This document shows, in pieces, positions 54,181-64,000 of a stretch of 64,000 bases of DNA. Position numbers and translations under genes: made by a program. Origin of the DNA: Orientallactaga sibirica (Eukaryota; Chordata; Mammalia; Rodentia; Dipodidae); the NCBI GenBank assembly GCA_036365145.1, contig JAEOAD010000794.1, positions 248,001-312,000 on the forward strand. Reading direction: 5' to 3'. The notes below the pieces were generated by a model, which had not been told where the DNA came from, did not search any database, and saw only the letters and a list, made by a program, of their open reading frames with translations. Position 1 is the stretch's first letter; every line of letters starts with the position of its first letter.

Positions 54181-54261
54181 TCTGTCAGCAGAAACAAAAT
54201 GCAAGCTTACTCCTTCAAGAAGAAAATAGAAGAGAGACTATGTTCTACCTCTTTTTTTTTA

Positions 54262-54310
54262 AAGAATCTTTTTTTTAAGATTTATTTTTATTTATTTATT
54301 AGAGAGAGAG

Positions 54311-54360
<50 letters not shown>

Positions 54361-54491
54361 GAGTGTGGGCACGCAGGGCCTCTAGCCACTGCAAAGGAAC
54401 TCCATGTGCATCTAGCTTACATGGGACCTGGAGAATTGAACCAGGGTCCTTAGACTTCACAGGCAACTGCTAAGCCACCTCTCCAGCCCAT
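54262..54491 (-). mobile_element. DIP-type SINE with long GA tract
   Basis: GA repeat at 54301-54357, then GGGCCTCTAGCCACTGCAAAG, GAATTGAACCAGGGTCC, CACCTCTCCAGCCC. It lacks the CAGATGCATGTGCCACC part. Confidence 0.88.
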
Positions 54492-54958
54492 TTTCCACAT
54501 CTTGCTGGGAGAAGTTGTAAATAATTTGGAACAGTTTTGGAACCTACTACACCAATTTCAATGTGCCCCTTGAGATTGCTCAGCTCTGTAAAACACACAA
54601 CAGTCTAGTGTGTGTTTCCTGAAATACTTGAATCCATAGCAGACCATAGGTGAGTGTTTGATGCTCATATTTGTTAATAGTAGTACTGTCCTCACAGGGA
54701 AAATGGTGGGGCCAGATGAGATGCTGTACGTCAAGGGAAGAGCTACGGGTGTAGTACATTGCATACTACCATCATTACTATTGAGTTCTATCACCAGTTA
54801 CCACCAAGCACTTGGCACTGCCTTCAGAGTGTGAGATGAGAGGAAAGAACACAGTGCCCCACTCTGGAGGACAAAAAGCTCCAGGAGGAGACAGACCTGC
54901 AAGGGAGTTTGTGTAAGACACTGTTGCAAGTGCGACCGCAGAATCGTGATGGGGCATG
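54492..54958. other. Unassigned intronic sequence
   Basis: Nothing recognised. Confidence 0.4.
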
Positions 54959-55135
54959 GATGAGGTCTTGTGACATACTGGTCAAGAGCTTGTGTTCAGA
55001 CCTCAGTTCCTTCACTGATCACATGCAGACTCTTGGGCATTGTTTAATTTTAATCTCATCTGTGAAATGAAGATAATGGCATAGAGTCTGCCTCCCAGGG
55101 TGCTATTGGGTTCAGTGAGATGGGGCATGCCAGTG
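54959..55135 (+). mobile_element. MIR SINE
   Basis: Forward MIR: CAAGAGCTTGTGTTCAGACC, CTTGGGCATTGTTTAATTTT, CATCTGTGAAATGAAGATAA, TGGGTTCAGTGAGATGGGG. Confidence 0.7.
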
Positions 55136-55415
55136 CACATCAGCTCTGAAAAGATCTGGACATTCTGAAAAGGGCTGCTGGACACCGTGCTCTCTTAGTT
55201 TTCCTCATGCTGCGCTGGCCAGTGCCATTGCTGTCTTGTTTTGCAAGATGATGATCGCATGCAGGTGGCTTATGGGAGCATAGCTCTTGGGAACAACACC
55301 GTTAAGGCACCAAGAGAGGCAGGAAAGGGAGAAGTTGAGCCTTGGTGCAGAGTTGTAATAGGGGCCAAAGCTGGTTCCACAGCCTGAGCTGGGATGTTCC
55401 CCTCAGAACTGAAAC
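55136..55415. other. Unassigned intronic sequence
   Basis: Nothing recognised. Confidence 0.4.
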
Positions 55416-55499
55416 AGTGGGGGCCTGGGGATGTAGTGGTTGATTTCTTGCCTAGCATGCACAAGGCCCTGGGTTTGATTCCCAGAAACACACATACAC

Positions 55500-55538
<39 letters not shown>

Positions 55539-55668
55539 CACAGATTTGCCAGGTGTGGAGGTATATTTATGTAATCTTAGCATTGGGAGCCTAAGAGGCA
55601 GGATCACAAATTTAAGGCAAAGTCTGGGTTATGTAGACCCTGTTGAAAACAAAGTAAAACAAGACATG
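55416..55668 (+). mobile_element. ID SINE, (CA)n and B1-like unit in a row
   Basis: ID at 55416-55487 (GCCTGGGGATGTAGTGGTTG, GCCTAGCATGCACAAGGCCC), (CA)n at 55488-55537, then B1-like sequence (GGTGTGGAGGTATATTTATG, GGCAGGATCACAAATTTAAGG). It may be two SINEs or one composite. Confidence 0.75.
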
Positions 55669-57379
55669 AAGAGGGCATTAGCTGCGGGCTGCTCTCGGGA
55701 AGTGGCCTGGCCTGGAACAAGGCCGCTTCCGTCATCAAAGAGGAGTCTCAGGAAGGATACAGCTGTGAGCCCTTATACTCCTTCTGGGCCACTTGGGGTG
55801 ACACCTTGCCCTATGTGTGGGGGAGGGTCTGGAGGACGCACTGTGGGGCTCCTTCCTATGTGTCTCTCAGAGATTCCTTTCCAACTGTGCCTCTGGGACT
55901 GTTGCGAAGTGTGGGGAGCTTCCCCATCATCCTTGTGTAGAGCTGGCTAGTTAGCATGCAGACTCAGCCTGGACCTTCCCAGAACTGGAATGCCATTTAC
56001 AGAGCATCCTAATTCATCTTGGCCTTGGGACATGGTGATGGCTTCTTGACCAAGGTCATCTGGCTCCCAGAGAGGAGAGCTGGACTTCACACCAAGCAGT
56101 GGACACTGGCCTCCCTCCACTTCCCTTATGCCATCCTCCTGAGTGGTAGGTGATTCTGGGCCATGTTCCTGTATTCCACGACTCCAAAGCCTGGCAGCCC
56201 AAGCTCTTATGCCATACTGTAGCCCCATTCTGGAAGAGCTTTCTTCAGCGCCTCTGCATCTATTGTTCTTTTTATACAACTGTGGGTCATCACTCACTAG
56301 AGGGTCATGAAATCAATTTAGCAAGTCATGCACCCCATGAAAATTAGAATAGAGCACGTGATCTGTCAGAGTGCATTGCCCTCAGGAAGGTTGAGTATTG
56401 TTTCATGAATCTTTCATTTCATGTTTCCATATGCAAGCATGTGTGAGCTGGCACAAAATGTAAATTGTGTTCTTCACTGTGGGGATGGGCAATGTGGTTT
56501 GCAAACCACTGTGAAGCACATAAGGAAGGCCCTGGATACTCGTGACATTGGCCCATGGATTGTTGAGACTTAATTCATTTTTAGGAGTAATATAAATGCA
56601 TTGTTTTCAATTCTTTATAATTAGAAATTTTATTGCTACCCCAACACAATATCCCAAGTTTATTTTGGTCAGCATCTTTGAGCATTAACACATCACAGAG
56701 AAAAGTTGTTTTTTTCCAAATGGGATGTTAAGTATAGTATCAGAGATTTTTAACAACGGGATTATTGGTTTTCGTGGAACTGCCTGGCCTGATCTGTCAC
56801 TTGGGTGAAATGTCAGATTGCTGTGTCAGGAGGTGGCGAGAGCTGTCCCTCTCCTGCAGAGAGAAGGAGCTGTTTCTCTTGAGGGATGATGTGGGTTGAG
56901 AAAGAAGTATTTTATGAGCAAAACCAGGACAGAGGGAGGGAGGAGGAGGTGTGTAGGGGCTTCACAGAGCTCAGGAGGTGTGGGTACAGAGTACCAGCAT
57001 GGAGATGGGTCAGATCCCCATGGCGGGACTCTGCAGAGAGCTGTCTCCAGCTGGGACTTCCAAGGGCTAGAATTCAGAGAGTGTTTATATTCTCCAGTAT
57101 CACTGGATAGGTGGGGGTCCCCATGACAGCTGGCCTCATTGTGTTTCCCTTCTGGTCTTCTCTGATTGGGGGCCCAAGGGCCATAGGAGGCCAGAGCACT
57201 GTAGATGGGACAAAAAGTCAAGCCCAAATGAAAGCAGGAGGGGTGGGGAGAGAGAGGGGATGAATATGAATGAACACTAGCTTTTATAGTCCCTAGAAGG
57301 GCTTCTATTTGTTGGGCAGATAAGCCAAAGGAATTTTCCATTTCCTGGACATCTTCAAATGATATTTCCGATGCTGCTG
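55669..57379. other. Repeat-poor intronic sequence
   Basis: 1.7 kb with no recognised repeat or exon. Open stretches of 116-171 codons (55947-56297 and 56826-57341, reverse) show no domain and no conserved splice context. It is a candidate for regulatory conserved sequence. Confidence 0.4.
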
Positions 57380-57508
57380 ACTCAAGCTGACATGTCCTGA
57401 GTGCTCACTATGTGCCTGGCACTGTTCTCAGTACTCTACATATATTAACCCATTCAATCAGCACCACAGCTCTGGTGTCTGCAGTCCCTTCATGCTGAGA
57501 AAATGGAG

Positions 57509-57510
<2 letters not shown>
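57380..57510 (-). mobile_element. MIR SINE
   Basis: Reverse MIR: CTCACTATGTGCCTGGCACTG, TCTACATATATTAACCCATTC, GAGAAAATGGAGGC. Confidence 0.75.

Positions 57511-57546
<36 letters not shown>
57511..57546. repeat. Poly(A) run
   Basis: 36 A residues in succession directly after the MIR end. They may be a mononucleotide expansion; no retrocopy precedes them. Confidence 0.95.
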
Positions 57547-57548
<2 letters not shown>

Positions 57549-58235
57549 CTCGGGAGCTTTTTTCCAAGCTTATATACAGTTATGATCCAGACACGTATTT
57601 GGGTTCAGGACTGTATAAAAGGACGGTAGAGCTCTAGAACAGAGGATGGTGACCATGATGGAGGCTGTAATGTTCGAGCATGGGCAAGGAGCCTGCTGTT
57701 TCACAACTGTCACCCCTTTGAGTCTTCCAGTAAGATTTGCTGGTAGTTTTATCTTCATCCATAGATATGGAAATAAGTGTAGAGAAGATGAAGAATTGGT
57801 TTCAACCTTGAAGAACCCAGACTGAATTCAGGTTGATCTCCATCAGTGATTGTATCTCCAGCTACTAAGGTGAAAGGTTCAGGGTGGCCCCGGAGAGAGA
57901 GAATGGCACCAGGCAGGCTCTGGCATCCGTCACGTGTGCTCACCATAATACTGAGGGAAACTGGCACCATCTGACAGCAAGTGGAAATTCTCTGGTGGGA
58001 GAAACGTTTCCATTTTTTTTTTTTTCCAGTGAGACAGTTTGCACATCTGTGGATCGTCAGCCCTCATCCTGAGTAAGAAATTCAGAAAGCAGCTTCTGGT
58101 TTGAGGTCTCTTAATGTGACCACAGTCTTTCATGTGACCACAGTCAGCTTCATGCCTGTGTTCTGGCGAGGAGGACAGGCTGAGAACCATGAAAGTCCTT
58201 GAGTCACTTGGAATGAGGGGGATTATATATGGCAG
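57547..58235. other. Repeat-poor intronic sequence
   Basis: Nothing recognised. Confidence 0.4.
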
Positions 58236-58435
58236 GCACGTCCATGGAATGATAACCCTTCCTTGAAGAGCTGTTCTGATTTATTAAGGCACTGAGCCTA
58301 ATGCTTCCCACACACAACCTCGTGGTATGTTCATAGCACTCTGGACAAAAAATCTTATTAGCTCTTATGAAGCAGTTGAGGTCTAGAGACATTAAGTGAC
58401 ATGCCCCAGGTTTCAAAGCTAAGATGTACAGATGC
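58236..58435 (-). mobile_element. MIR SINE
   Basis: Reverse MIR: TAAGGCACTGAGCCTAATGC, AAGCAGTTGAGGTCTAGAG, AAGTGACATGCCCCAGG. Confidence 0.65.
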
Positions 58436-59094
58436 CTTTTCACTTATGATGGGGTTTACATCCCAACAAACAAACCCACTGTGAATAGAAAACATCTCAA
58501 GTCAAAAGCTAACACACCTAACCTATGAAACACCACAGCTTAGCATCACAGTGTGCTGGGTGCTTCGTCAGAGTCTTGCATCCACATAGCCTGGACAGAG
58601 TTTAAATTCAAAATCTGAAATAGAGTTTCTAGTCATGCATATTGCTTCCATACCAACCTAAAGTCAAAACGTCATGAATTAAACCTTTGTAAGTCAGGGG
58701 TTGTCTGTGTTAGATGAAGGTGACCAACCTAGGCAGTGTGACTCCAAGGCTCATAGGCTCACCTATTCTGTCCATAGCAGTGTTTGACCAGGGTATGGGG
58801 GGAGCATGTCAAATATGGGAGCTGCTGTGGAAAGCCTGAGATGAGAATTAGGTGACTTCTAGGTGAACTAAGAGGGCACAAATACAGGAATCAAATGGGA
58901 ACAGCTTAGGGGGAGGTGGGAAGAGAGAGAGCGAGCTGGACATGAGAAATGAAGAGAAAATGTGGAGGCAGTGAAGGGCAGGGGGCCAGTTGAGAAACTC
59001 CTGATGGTTTTGTTTTCTTTGTGAAGAGGCAAAAAGAAAAATTAGATCTGCATTCAAATCTGTTATCCTATGCAAATTTCTCACCTTCAGCTTC
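58436..59094. other. Repeat-poor intronic sequence
   Basis: Nothing recognised. Confidence 0.4.
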
Positions 59095-59950
59095 CCTATT
59101 CTTTCTTTAAATTTTTTATTGACAACCTCCATACATATAGACAATCTGCCATAATCATAATCCCCTCCCACCACCCTTCTTCCTTTCCCCTTCACTGAAT
59201 TCTGTCTTCTTTCTAACTACTTTCTCTCCTGTTCTGATGCTATCATTTTTCCTTCCTATTATACAGGTATTATGTAGGCAGAATCAGCCACTGTGAGGTC
59301 ATGAATGTCAAGGCCACTTTGTGTCTAGAAGACAGTATTGTTAATATTCTTCCCCTTCCTTTGGCTCTCACATTCTTTCTGCCACCTCTTCCACAGTGGT
59401 TTCTGAGCTTTGCGGAGTCTGACAGACATGGCTCAGTACTGAACGCTTCACTGTCATTTCTCAGCACTATGGCAACTTTTGAGTCATCCTAGTGGTCACT
59501 GCCATCTGAAAAGAGAAGCTTCTCTAACTAAAAGTGAGAGTAGCATTAATATATGGGCATAAATGCAAGTATTTAGAGGGCAGTTTGGTGGGCATAACGT
59601 GTCCATCTAGCCAGACAACAGCAGTACTTTCCCTCCTAGGGCTTATGACCTCCCCAGCCATGAGGCTTTTGATTAGGTTTTCTGTACCAGGCAAGAATTC
59701 CTTCCCATGGATCAGGTTTCAAATATAATCAGAGAGCAGTTGTTTCTCCCCATAACAGACATGCCACCATTGCACCAGTTGATACCTTTGGCCTGGTTGG
59801 ACAACTGTAGAGCTGGCAGGGTCCGCTGCTGGTTAGGTCCATTCTTAACTTTTCTCCCCCAACAGGCTGCATAGCTCTTTCAAGCATCATGATGGCCACT
59901 CAGCAGGGAGGAGGCTTCCGGCTTCAGTCTCCCCATGCTTCTTAAAATGA
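59095..59950 (-). mobile_element. L1 3' UTR fragment
   Basis: Reverse L1 3' end: TTTTTATTGACAACCTCC, GTGAGGTCATGAATGTCAAGG, CCTTTGGCTCTCACATTC, GGTCACTGCCATCTGAAAAG, CTCAGCAGGGAGGAGGCTTC. Homologous to 50.8-51.8 kb. Confidence 0.85.
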
Positions 59951-60278
59951 ATGGTAAGGCCAGGACCTACTTCCCAGAGCTGTCAAATAGGAAGGTGTTT
60001 ATGTTAAGGCATAGGGCATCCTGGTTGCCCTGGTAGGATTAAAGTAGCACGAATGGTGTCAGCAGTTGAGGGAGCTCTGGTGTGCCCCTTGATAAGTGGG
60101 GAGCAGAGATGGCAGCTATCCGCAGAGGAGGAGAGCTTGAGGAGAAGGTAGTGATTTCTGTATTGGATATGTTAAGTTTGAGATACCTGTGGTAGTCCAG
60201 GGATAGGTGTCCAAAGGCAAAAGAGAATAAGGACAAGTCAGGGATGAAAGTGAAGATTTGGAAGTTAACAATACTGGG
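59951..60278. other. Unassigned intronic sequence
   Basis: Nothing recognised. Confidence 0.4.
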
Positions 60279-60642
60279 GGTGCTATGCTTTGAATTTGAA
60301 AGGTCTCCTACAGGCTGTGTGTTGAATGCTTGGTCCTCAGCTGGTGGTGCTATTTTGGGAGGCCTTAAGGAGGTGGGGCCTAATTAGAGGAAGTAGGTTA
60401 CTGGGGTGAGCTTGTGGAGGTCATGGCTTTGGCCCGGTTCCTATCTTGCTCTCTGATTGCTGGTCCACTGTGGTGAGAACAGTCTGTAGTGCACGCTTCT
60501 GCCATGATGAACTGAGCTGCCTTGCCACACCTTCCCTGCCATGATGGACTGAAACCCTTTGAAACCATGAGCCAAATAAATCTTTGTTCTCTTAAATTGC
60601 TTCTGTCTGTGGTCACAGAGGTGCAAAAATTAATTACACACT
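60279..60642 (+). mobile_element. MT-like MaLR LTR
   Basis: Forward LTR: TGCTATGCTTTGAATTTG, TTGGTCCTCAGCTGGTGG, CTGCCATGATGGACTGAAAC, GAGCCAAATAAATCTTTG (poly(A) signal), then GTGGTCACAGAGGTGC. Confidence 0.8.
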
Positions 60643-60651
60643 AGGATATAT

Positions 60652-60838
60652 TTATTTGTATATATTTATTTATGAGAGAGAGAAAGAGAGACACAGAGAA
60701 CACGAACCAGGCCTTCTTACCATTGCAAACAAACTCTCAATGCATCTGGCTTTACGTGGGTGCTGAGAAATTGAACTTGGGCCATCAGGCTTTGCAAGCA
60801 AGCACCTTTAACCACCTAACCATCTCGCCAGCACCAAG
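60652..60838 (-). mobile_element. DIP-type SINE
   Basis: Reverse copy lacking the middle: AGGCCTTCTTACCATTGC, GGTGCTGAGAAATTGAAC, GGCTTTGCAAGCAAGCACC. Confidence 0.85.
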
Positions 60839-60944
60839 GATATATTTTGAAAACACCTAAAGCATTTTCATGTAGATCCTCAAAGATTTTCATGGTGTAT
60901 GACATTTAAACAACATGGGCTTACATAGTACTTATTTTTTCCCC

Positions 60945-61232
60945 TGTGTGTATGTGTGTCTGTGAGCATGCATGTGAAAGCCAGGGATCAATGTTGTGTC
61001 TTCCTCAATTGCACACTACATTATCTTTTTGAACCTCATTGAACCTGAAGCTTACTGATTGGGCGAGACTAGCCAGCAAGCCCTAGGAGTCCTCCTGTTT
61101 CCAGCACTCCAGAGATGGGATCACACATCCATGACACCATGCCTAGCTTTCATATCGTTGCTGGAGATCCGAACTCAGGTCCTCATTGTCGCCACAGCAA
61201 GCACTTTACTCACTAAACCATCTCCCTAGCCC
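60945..61232 (-). mobile_element. B4 SINE
   Basis: Reverse B4: GTGAAAGCCAGGGATCAATG, GGGCGAGACTAGCCAGC, GATCCGAACTCAGGTCCTC, CATCTCCCTAGCCC. Confidence 0.85.
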
Positions 61233-61333
61233 ATAATGTTTATTTTTTTCAAAAATTGTCTACTTAATAAGGAGAATGTCTCTGCTTGGTGTTAGCATCG
61301 AATCCTCCCTCCTTCTCTCCTTTGCTCCGTTCC

Positions 61334-61445
61334 TTCCTTCCATAAGGTCTCACTCACTACATAGTCCAGACTGCCTGGGATTTGCAGTTCTCCTGACTCA
61401 GCTCCTGGGATGCTGGCATCAGAGCATGGGCCACCATACCCAGTG
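61334..61445 (-). mobile_element. Old B1-like remnant
   Basis: AAGGTCTCACTCACTACATAG, CCTGGGATGCTGGCATCAG, GGGCCACCATACCCAG. Confidence 0.6.
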
Positions 61446-61804
61446 AGAATCTGATGATTTTCATTTTCATTGTGTTTTTCACGCTTGGTCCTATTTATAG
61501 AAAAGGTTACTAGTTCTCCAATTCAAGCACTTTTGTTTTTATGTAAGAAGCTTTGGTTGTGAATAGCAAGTACTTAACAAACAGCCTGGAGGTAAGTCCT
61601 TCCAGGGTTGATTTAATCAGAGGCATAATGGGGTCATCAAAGGTACACACACAATACTTGGTTCTTCCTGCTTCAAAATGTCACCAATGGCTTCTGTATT
61701 GGACCCCAAGGGAAGAGGCTGTGCTAGTTCCAAGAACCCTAGCCTTACAGAACAACGCATGAAAGAGTAAGGAAGGGGTGATGGGACAGATATTGTTTTT
61801 TTAA
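61446..61804. other. Unassigned intronic sequence
   Basis: Nothing recognised. Confidence 0.4.
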
Positions 61805-62127
61805 CTCTTGGTGTGTGTGTAGTATGTGTGGTGTGTATGTGGTGTGTGCATGTACAGTGCATACATGTATGTGTGCAGATGTGCAGAAGTCAAAGAAGCA
61901 TGCTCCTCTTTTGTTTCCTCTCTGAACACAGAACTACCTTTTTTTTTTTTTTTAACCAAACTGGTTAAGTAGTGAGTCCCGGTGATTTTCCTGTCTCTAT
62001 TCCCCACAGAACTGGGGTTCCTGGTCTCCTGTATGAGCGCATCTGCTTTTTACATGGGTGCTCAGAATTGAACTCAGGCCCTCTCAGGCTTTCATGCTCT
62101 TACCTACTGAGCCATCTCCCCAGCCCC
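61805..62127 (-). mobile_element. B4 SINE
   Basis: Reverse B4: a GTGTGT-rich tail, TGATTTTCCTGTCTCTATTC, TTTTTACATGGGTGCTCAG, GCCATCTCCCCAGCCCC. A T-run lies at 61938-61952. Confidence 0.8.
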
Positions 62128-62534
62128 GGAATTTGTCTTGAAGAACTGCATATCATAGCTACAAGGTGTGCCTGGAGCTGTGGCAGCTATCTTTTCTCAG
62201 GAGGACAAGGGTGGCATGCTCTGAGCGGCACTGTGGGAAGATAGAGAGGAGTGACCTTGAAATTTTCTTTTGTTAGATAATGAATTCTCTTACTGCTTGA
62301 GTCATTTCAAGATGGGTGTTCTGTATTTGTAGCTGAATGCATTATTTTCCCTACAATTCCAATGACTTCCCCAATATAATCGAAATACTTTGTCCTCCTT
62401 CCCCCTTGTTTGATTTGATTTTCCTTCAGGATTGGGCTCTCTCCTTGGCATCTTTTTGGAGTGTGTCCTGATTATTGCAGGCTGTGTTGGGAGGACCCTG
62501 GGCTCTGTTGCATTTCTATGAATGCTGCTGTTTT
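62128..62534. other. Unassigned intronic sequence
   Basis: Nothing recognised. Confidence 0.4.
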
Positions 62535-62690
62535 TTTTTTTTTTTAAATAAACAAGAACTTATCTGTAGATATAAACATTTAGGAGTCACTTTCACAACA
62601 CATCTGTTTAGCAGTACAGAGATAGTATTATAGTAGGGTCTTCCCTAGGACCCACATTATCCCTAGCCACGGGATATTGACCCCCTTTTG
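62535..62690 (-). mobile_element. L1 3' UTR, left part
   Basis: GATATAAACATTTAGGAGTC, ACACATCTGTTTAGCAGTAC match the L1 3' UTR copies at 51.3 and 59.6 kb. It resumes at 63106 after two SINEs. Confidence 0.7.
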
Positions 62691-62884
62691 TTTTGTTTTG
62701 TTTTGTTTTGTTTTGTTTTGTTTTGTTTTGTTTTGTTTTGTAGGGTCTTATTCTTGTTCTCGTTCTGGCCCAGGCTGACCTGGAATTCACTATGTAGTCT
62801 CAGGCTGGCCTTGAACTCACAGCAATTCTCTTACCTCTAACTCCCATGTGCTGGGATTAAAGGCATGAGCCATCACACTTAGCT
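62691..62884 (-). mobile_element. B1 SINE with (GTTTT)n tail
   Basis: (GTTTT)n at 62691-62741 is the expanded tail; the body has GGCCCAGGCTGACCTGGAA and CATGTGCTGGGATTAAAGG. Confidence 0.92.
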
Positions 62885-62892
62885 TGGCCTGT

Positions 62893-63103
62893 TTTTTTTA
62901 AAAAATATTTTTATTAATTTATTTGAGAGAAAGAGAGAGAGAAAGGGAGAGAACGGGCACATCAGGGCTTCTTGCCACTGCAGATCAACTAGATTTATAT
63001 GCCACTTTGTGTGTCTGGCTTTATGTAGGTACTGGGGAATTGAACCCAGGTCAACAGGCTTTGCAAGCAAGTGCCTTTAAGTACTGAGTGATCTCCCCAC
63101 CCC
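62893..63103 (-). mobile_element. DIP-type SINE inside L1 3' UTR
   Basis: Reverse copy: GGCACATCAGGGCTTCTTGCC, GGTACTGGGGAATTGAACCC, GTGATCTCCCCACCCC. Confidence 0.88.
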
Positions 63104-63105
63104 TT

Positions 63106-63565
63106 CCCCTGGTGTTTGGTACCCAGCATGTATTTTCTCCTGTGGAGCAGGCCTCAAATCCACTCAGAGTTGTTGGTTACCCCTGTGATCTTTATGCCAC
63201 TATTGCGCTGGAGGGCACATCTTGCCTGTAGGGTCAGTATTGTAGAATGCAGAATTTATCACTGGGTAGTATTATTGATAGCTTTTTTTCTGCCAGCAGC
63301 TGGCATTACACTTTCCACCACTGTTGGAAGCAAGCCAGCAGGAAGGAAGCTTCCACCTCAGCTGCAGCATGAAATTCTTTATGTCCTGAATCCACCAGGC
63401 ATGGTATCTTTAGCAGTGGGGTTTGACTTTCAGTCCTGATGGGCAGCCAAGAGTCATGGCAATAGCATATATTATTTTGGGGTCTTAGAGGCTTCCCTGA
63501 AAAACAACTCACAGGAACGTACCCCATGCTGACACTGATATCATTGTTTGATAGCCATAGCAACC
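63106..63565 (-). mobile_element. L1 3' UTR, right part
   Basis: CAGGCCTCAAATCCACTCAG, CCAGCAGGAAGGAAGCTTCC, AAAACAACTCACAGGAACG, parallel to 51450-51835. Confidence 0.8.
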
Positions 63566-63630
63566 AGGAGTAGCATTATTCATCTGTGTCGTTTACCTCC
63601 ATTCATTCTAATATCATTTGGAATTTTGGG

Positions 63631-63828
63631 TTGGAGAGATTGCTCAGTGGTTAAGGCGTTTGCCTGCAAAGCCTAATGACGCAGATTTGATTCCCCAGAA
63701 CCCACGTAAATCCAGATGCACATAGTGGCGATGTGTCTGAAGTTCGTTTGCTGTGGGTGGAGGCCCTGGTTTGCTCATTCTCTTGGTCTTTCTTCTGTCT
63801 CTCTCTGCTTGCAAATAAATAAAAAATA
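63631..63828 (+). mobile_element. DIP-type SINE
   Basis: Forward copy: GGTTGGAGAGATTGCTCAG, GGCGTTTGCCTGCAAAGCC, ATTTGATTCCCCAGAACCC, tail GCAAATAAATAAAAAATA. Confidence 0.9.
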
Positions 63829-64000
63829 TTTTTTTATCTTATTTTTTTTGGAGAGAGACACAGAGAGAGTCAGAGAGAGACAGAGAGAGAGGGAGGGAGG
63901 AAGACAGAGATGGGCGCGCGAGCACTGTCTCAGCTGCTGAGAACGAAATCCATATGCGTTCGCCCCCTTGTGGCCAAGTGCAGCATTGCACCCTTGCGTC
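63829..64000 (-). mobile_element. DIP-type SINE, long subfamily (B), cut by window end
   Basis: A GA-rich tail, then GCGCGCGAGCACTGTCTCAG, and the subfamily segment TTCGCCCCCTTGTGGCCAAG and GCAGCATTGCACCCTTGCG. The reverse strand shows CCACAAGGGGGCGA at 63960-63973, the CTCF-like motif. Confidence 0.88.

Larger units (their letters stand above)
37270..64000 (+). other. PRKCB: PRKCB intron 2, first part (open at window end)
   Basis: At least 26.7 kb. I looked for the next residues of the C1A finger (Val-Cys-Cys then a Phe-Val-Val-His-Lys-type stretch) in open frames and did not find them. It holds repeats listed separately and some repeat-poor stretches. No other gene is recognised in it on either strand. 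Confidence 0.85.

Noticed and set aside
56826..57341. 171-codon reverse open frame in intron 2
   Set aside because: No domain recognised. Chance frame in fairly GC-balanced sequence; would need conservation to be believed.
57511..57546. 36-A run as the tail of a processed pseudogene
   Set aside because: The sequence before it is a reverse MIR and no gene-like body or target duplication is visible.
37270..64000. Search for PRKCB exon 3
   Set aside because: No segment encoding the continuing finger residues after Gln68 with an acceptor site was found; the next exon is presumably beyond the window.

Overview
This is mammalian, almost certainly rodent, nuclear DNA. Three things show it: B1, ID and B4 SINEs throughout, rodent-type MaLR LTRs (MT and ORR1 like) and L1 fragments with rodent-type 3' UTRs. 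The commonest SINE has a tRNA-like, B2-type head but a body ending in a CT-rich tract and an AATAAA tail, and no murid-type B2 tail was seen. That points away from mice, rats and hamsters. From memory, it fits the DIP family of the B2 superfamily described from jerboas and jumping mice (Dipodoidea), so a dipodoid source is my best guess, not a certainty. The label 'DIP-type' below carries that caveat.

The only protein-coding gene I can support is the 5' end of the protein kinase C beta gene (PRKCB), on the + strand. A GC-rich, TATA-less CpG-island promoter lies at about 35.5-35.85 kb. Exon 1 (coding part 36040-36212) encodes the N-terminus, the pseudosubstrate and the first half of the C1A zinc finger. 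A 1025-bp intron follows, then a 32-bp exon 2 (37238-37269) that continues the finger in frame. I found no exon 3; the rest of the window (37270-64000) reads as the start of a large intron 2.

Layout: 1-35.4 kb is intergenic DNA saturated with repeats. It holds L1 ORF2 remnants at 0-1 and 8-12 kb, a full-length but 5'-LTR-truncated MaLR element at 8.2-9.9 kb, and a deeply nested block at 21.4-28.6 kb where an ancient L1 is cut up by SINEs, an LTR and a younger L1 3' UTR. An ORR1/MT/MLT1 LTR cluster lies at 29-32.4 kb and an L2 at 32.7-33.4 kb. The CpG island and PRKCB exons 1-2 occupy 35.4-37.3 kb. Intron 2 begins with a 270-bp pyrimidine tract, followed by mixed unique sequence, SINEs, MIRs and L1 3' UTR fragments. 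The segments 44.6-46.4 kb and 55.7-59.1 kb are comparatively poor in repeats.

No CRISPR array, operon, prokaryotic gene or new protein system is present. The most interesting items are regulatory or evolutionary: a DIP-type SINE subfamily with a built-in CTCF-like motif, internal module expansion in another subfamily, CTCF-like sites flanking the PRKCB 5' region, a 760-bp LTR-like insertion with 8-bp direct repeats, serial insertions into one reused target site, and a recent 81-bp tandem duplication. Repeat boundaries are by eye and usually good to about 5-20 bp; family names come from recognition, not a database search.
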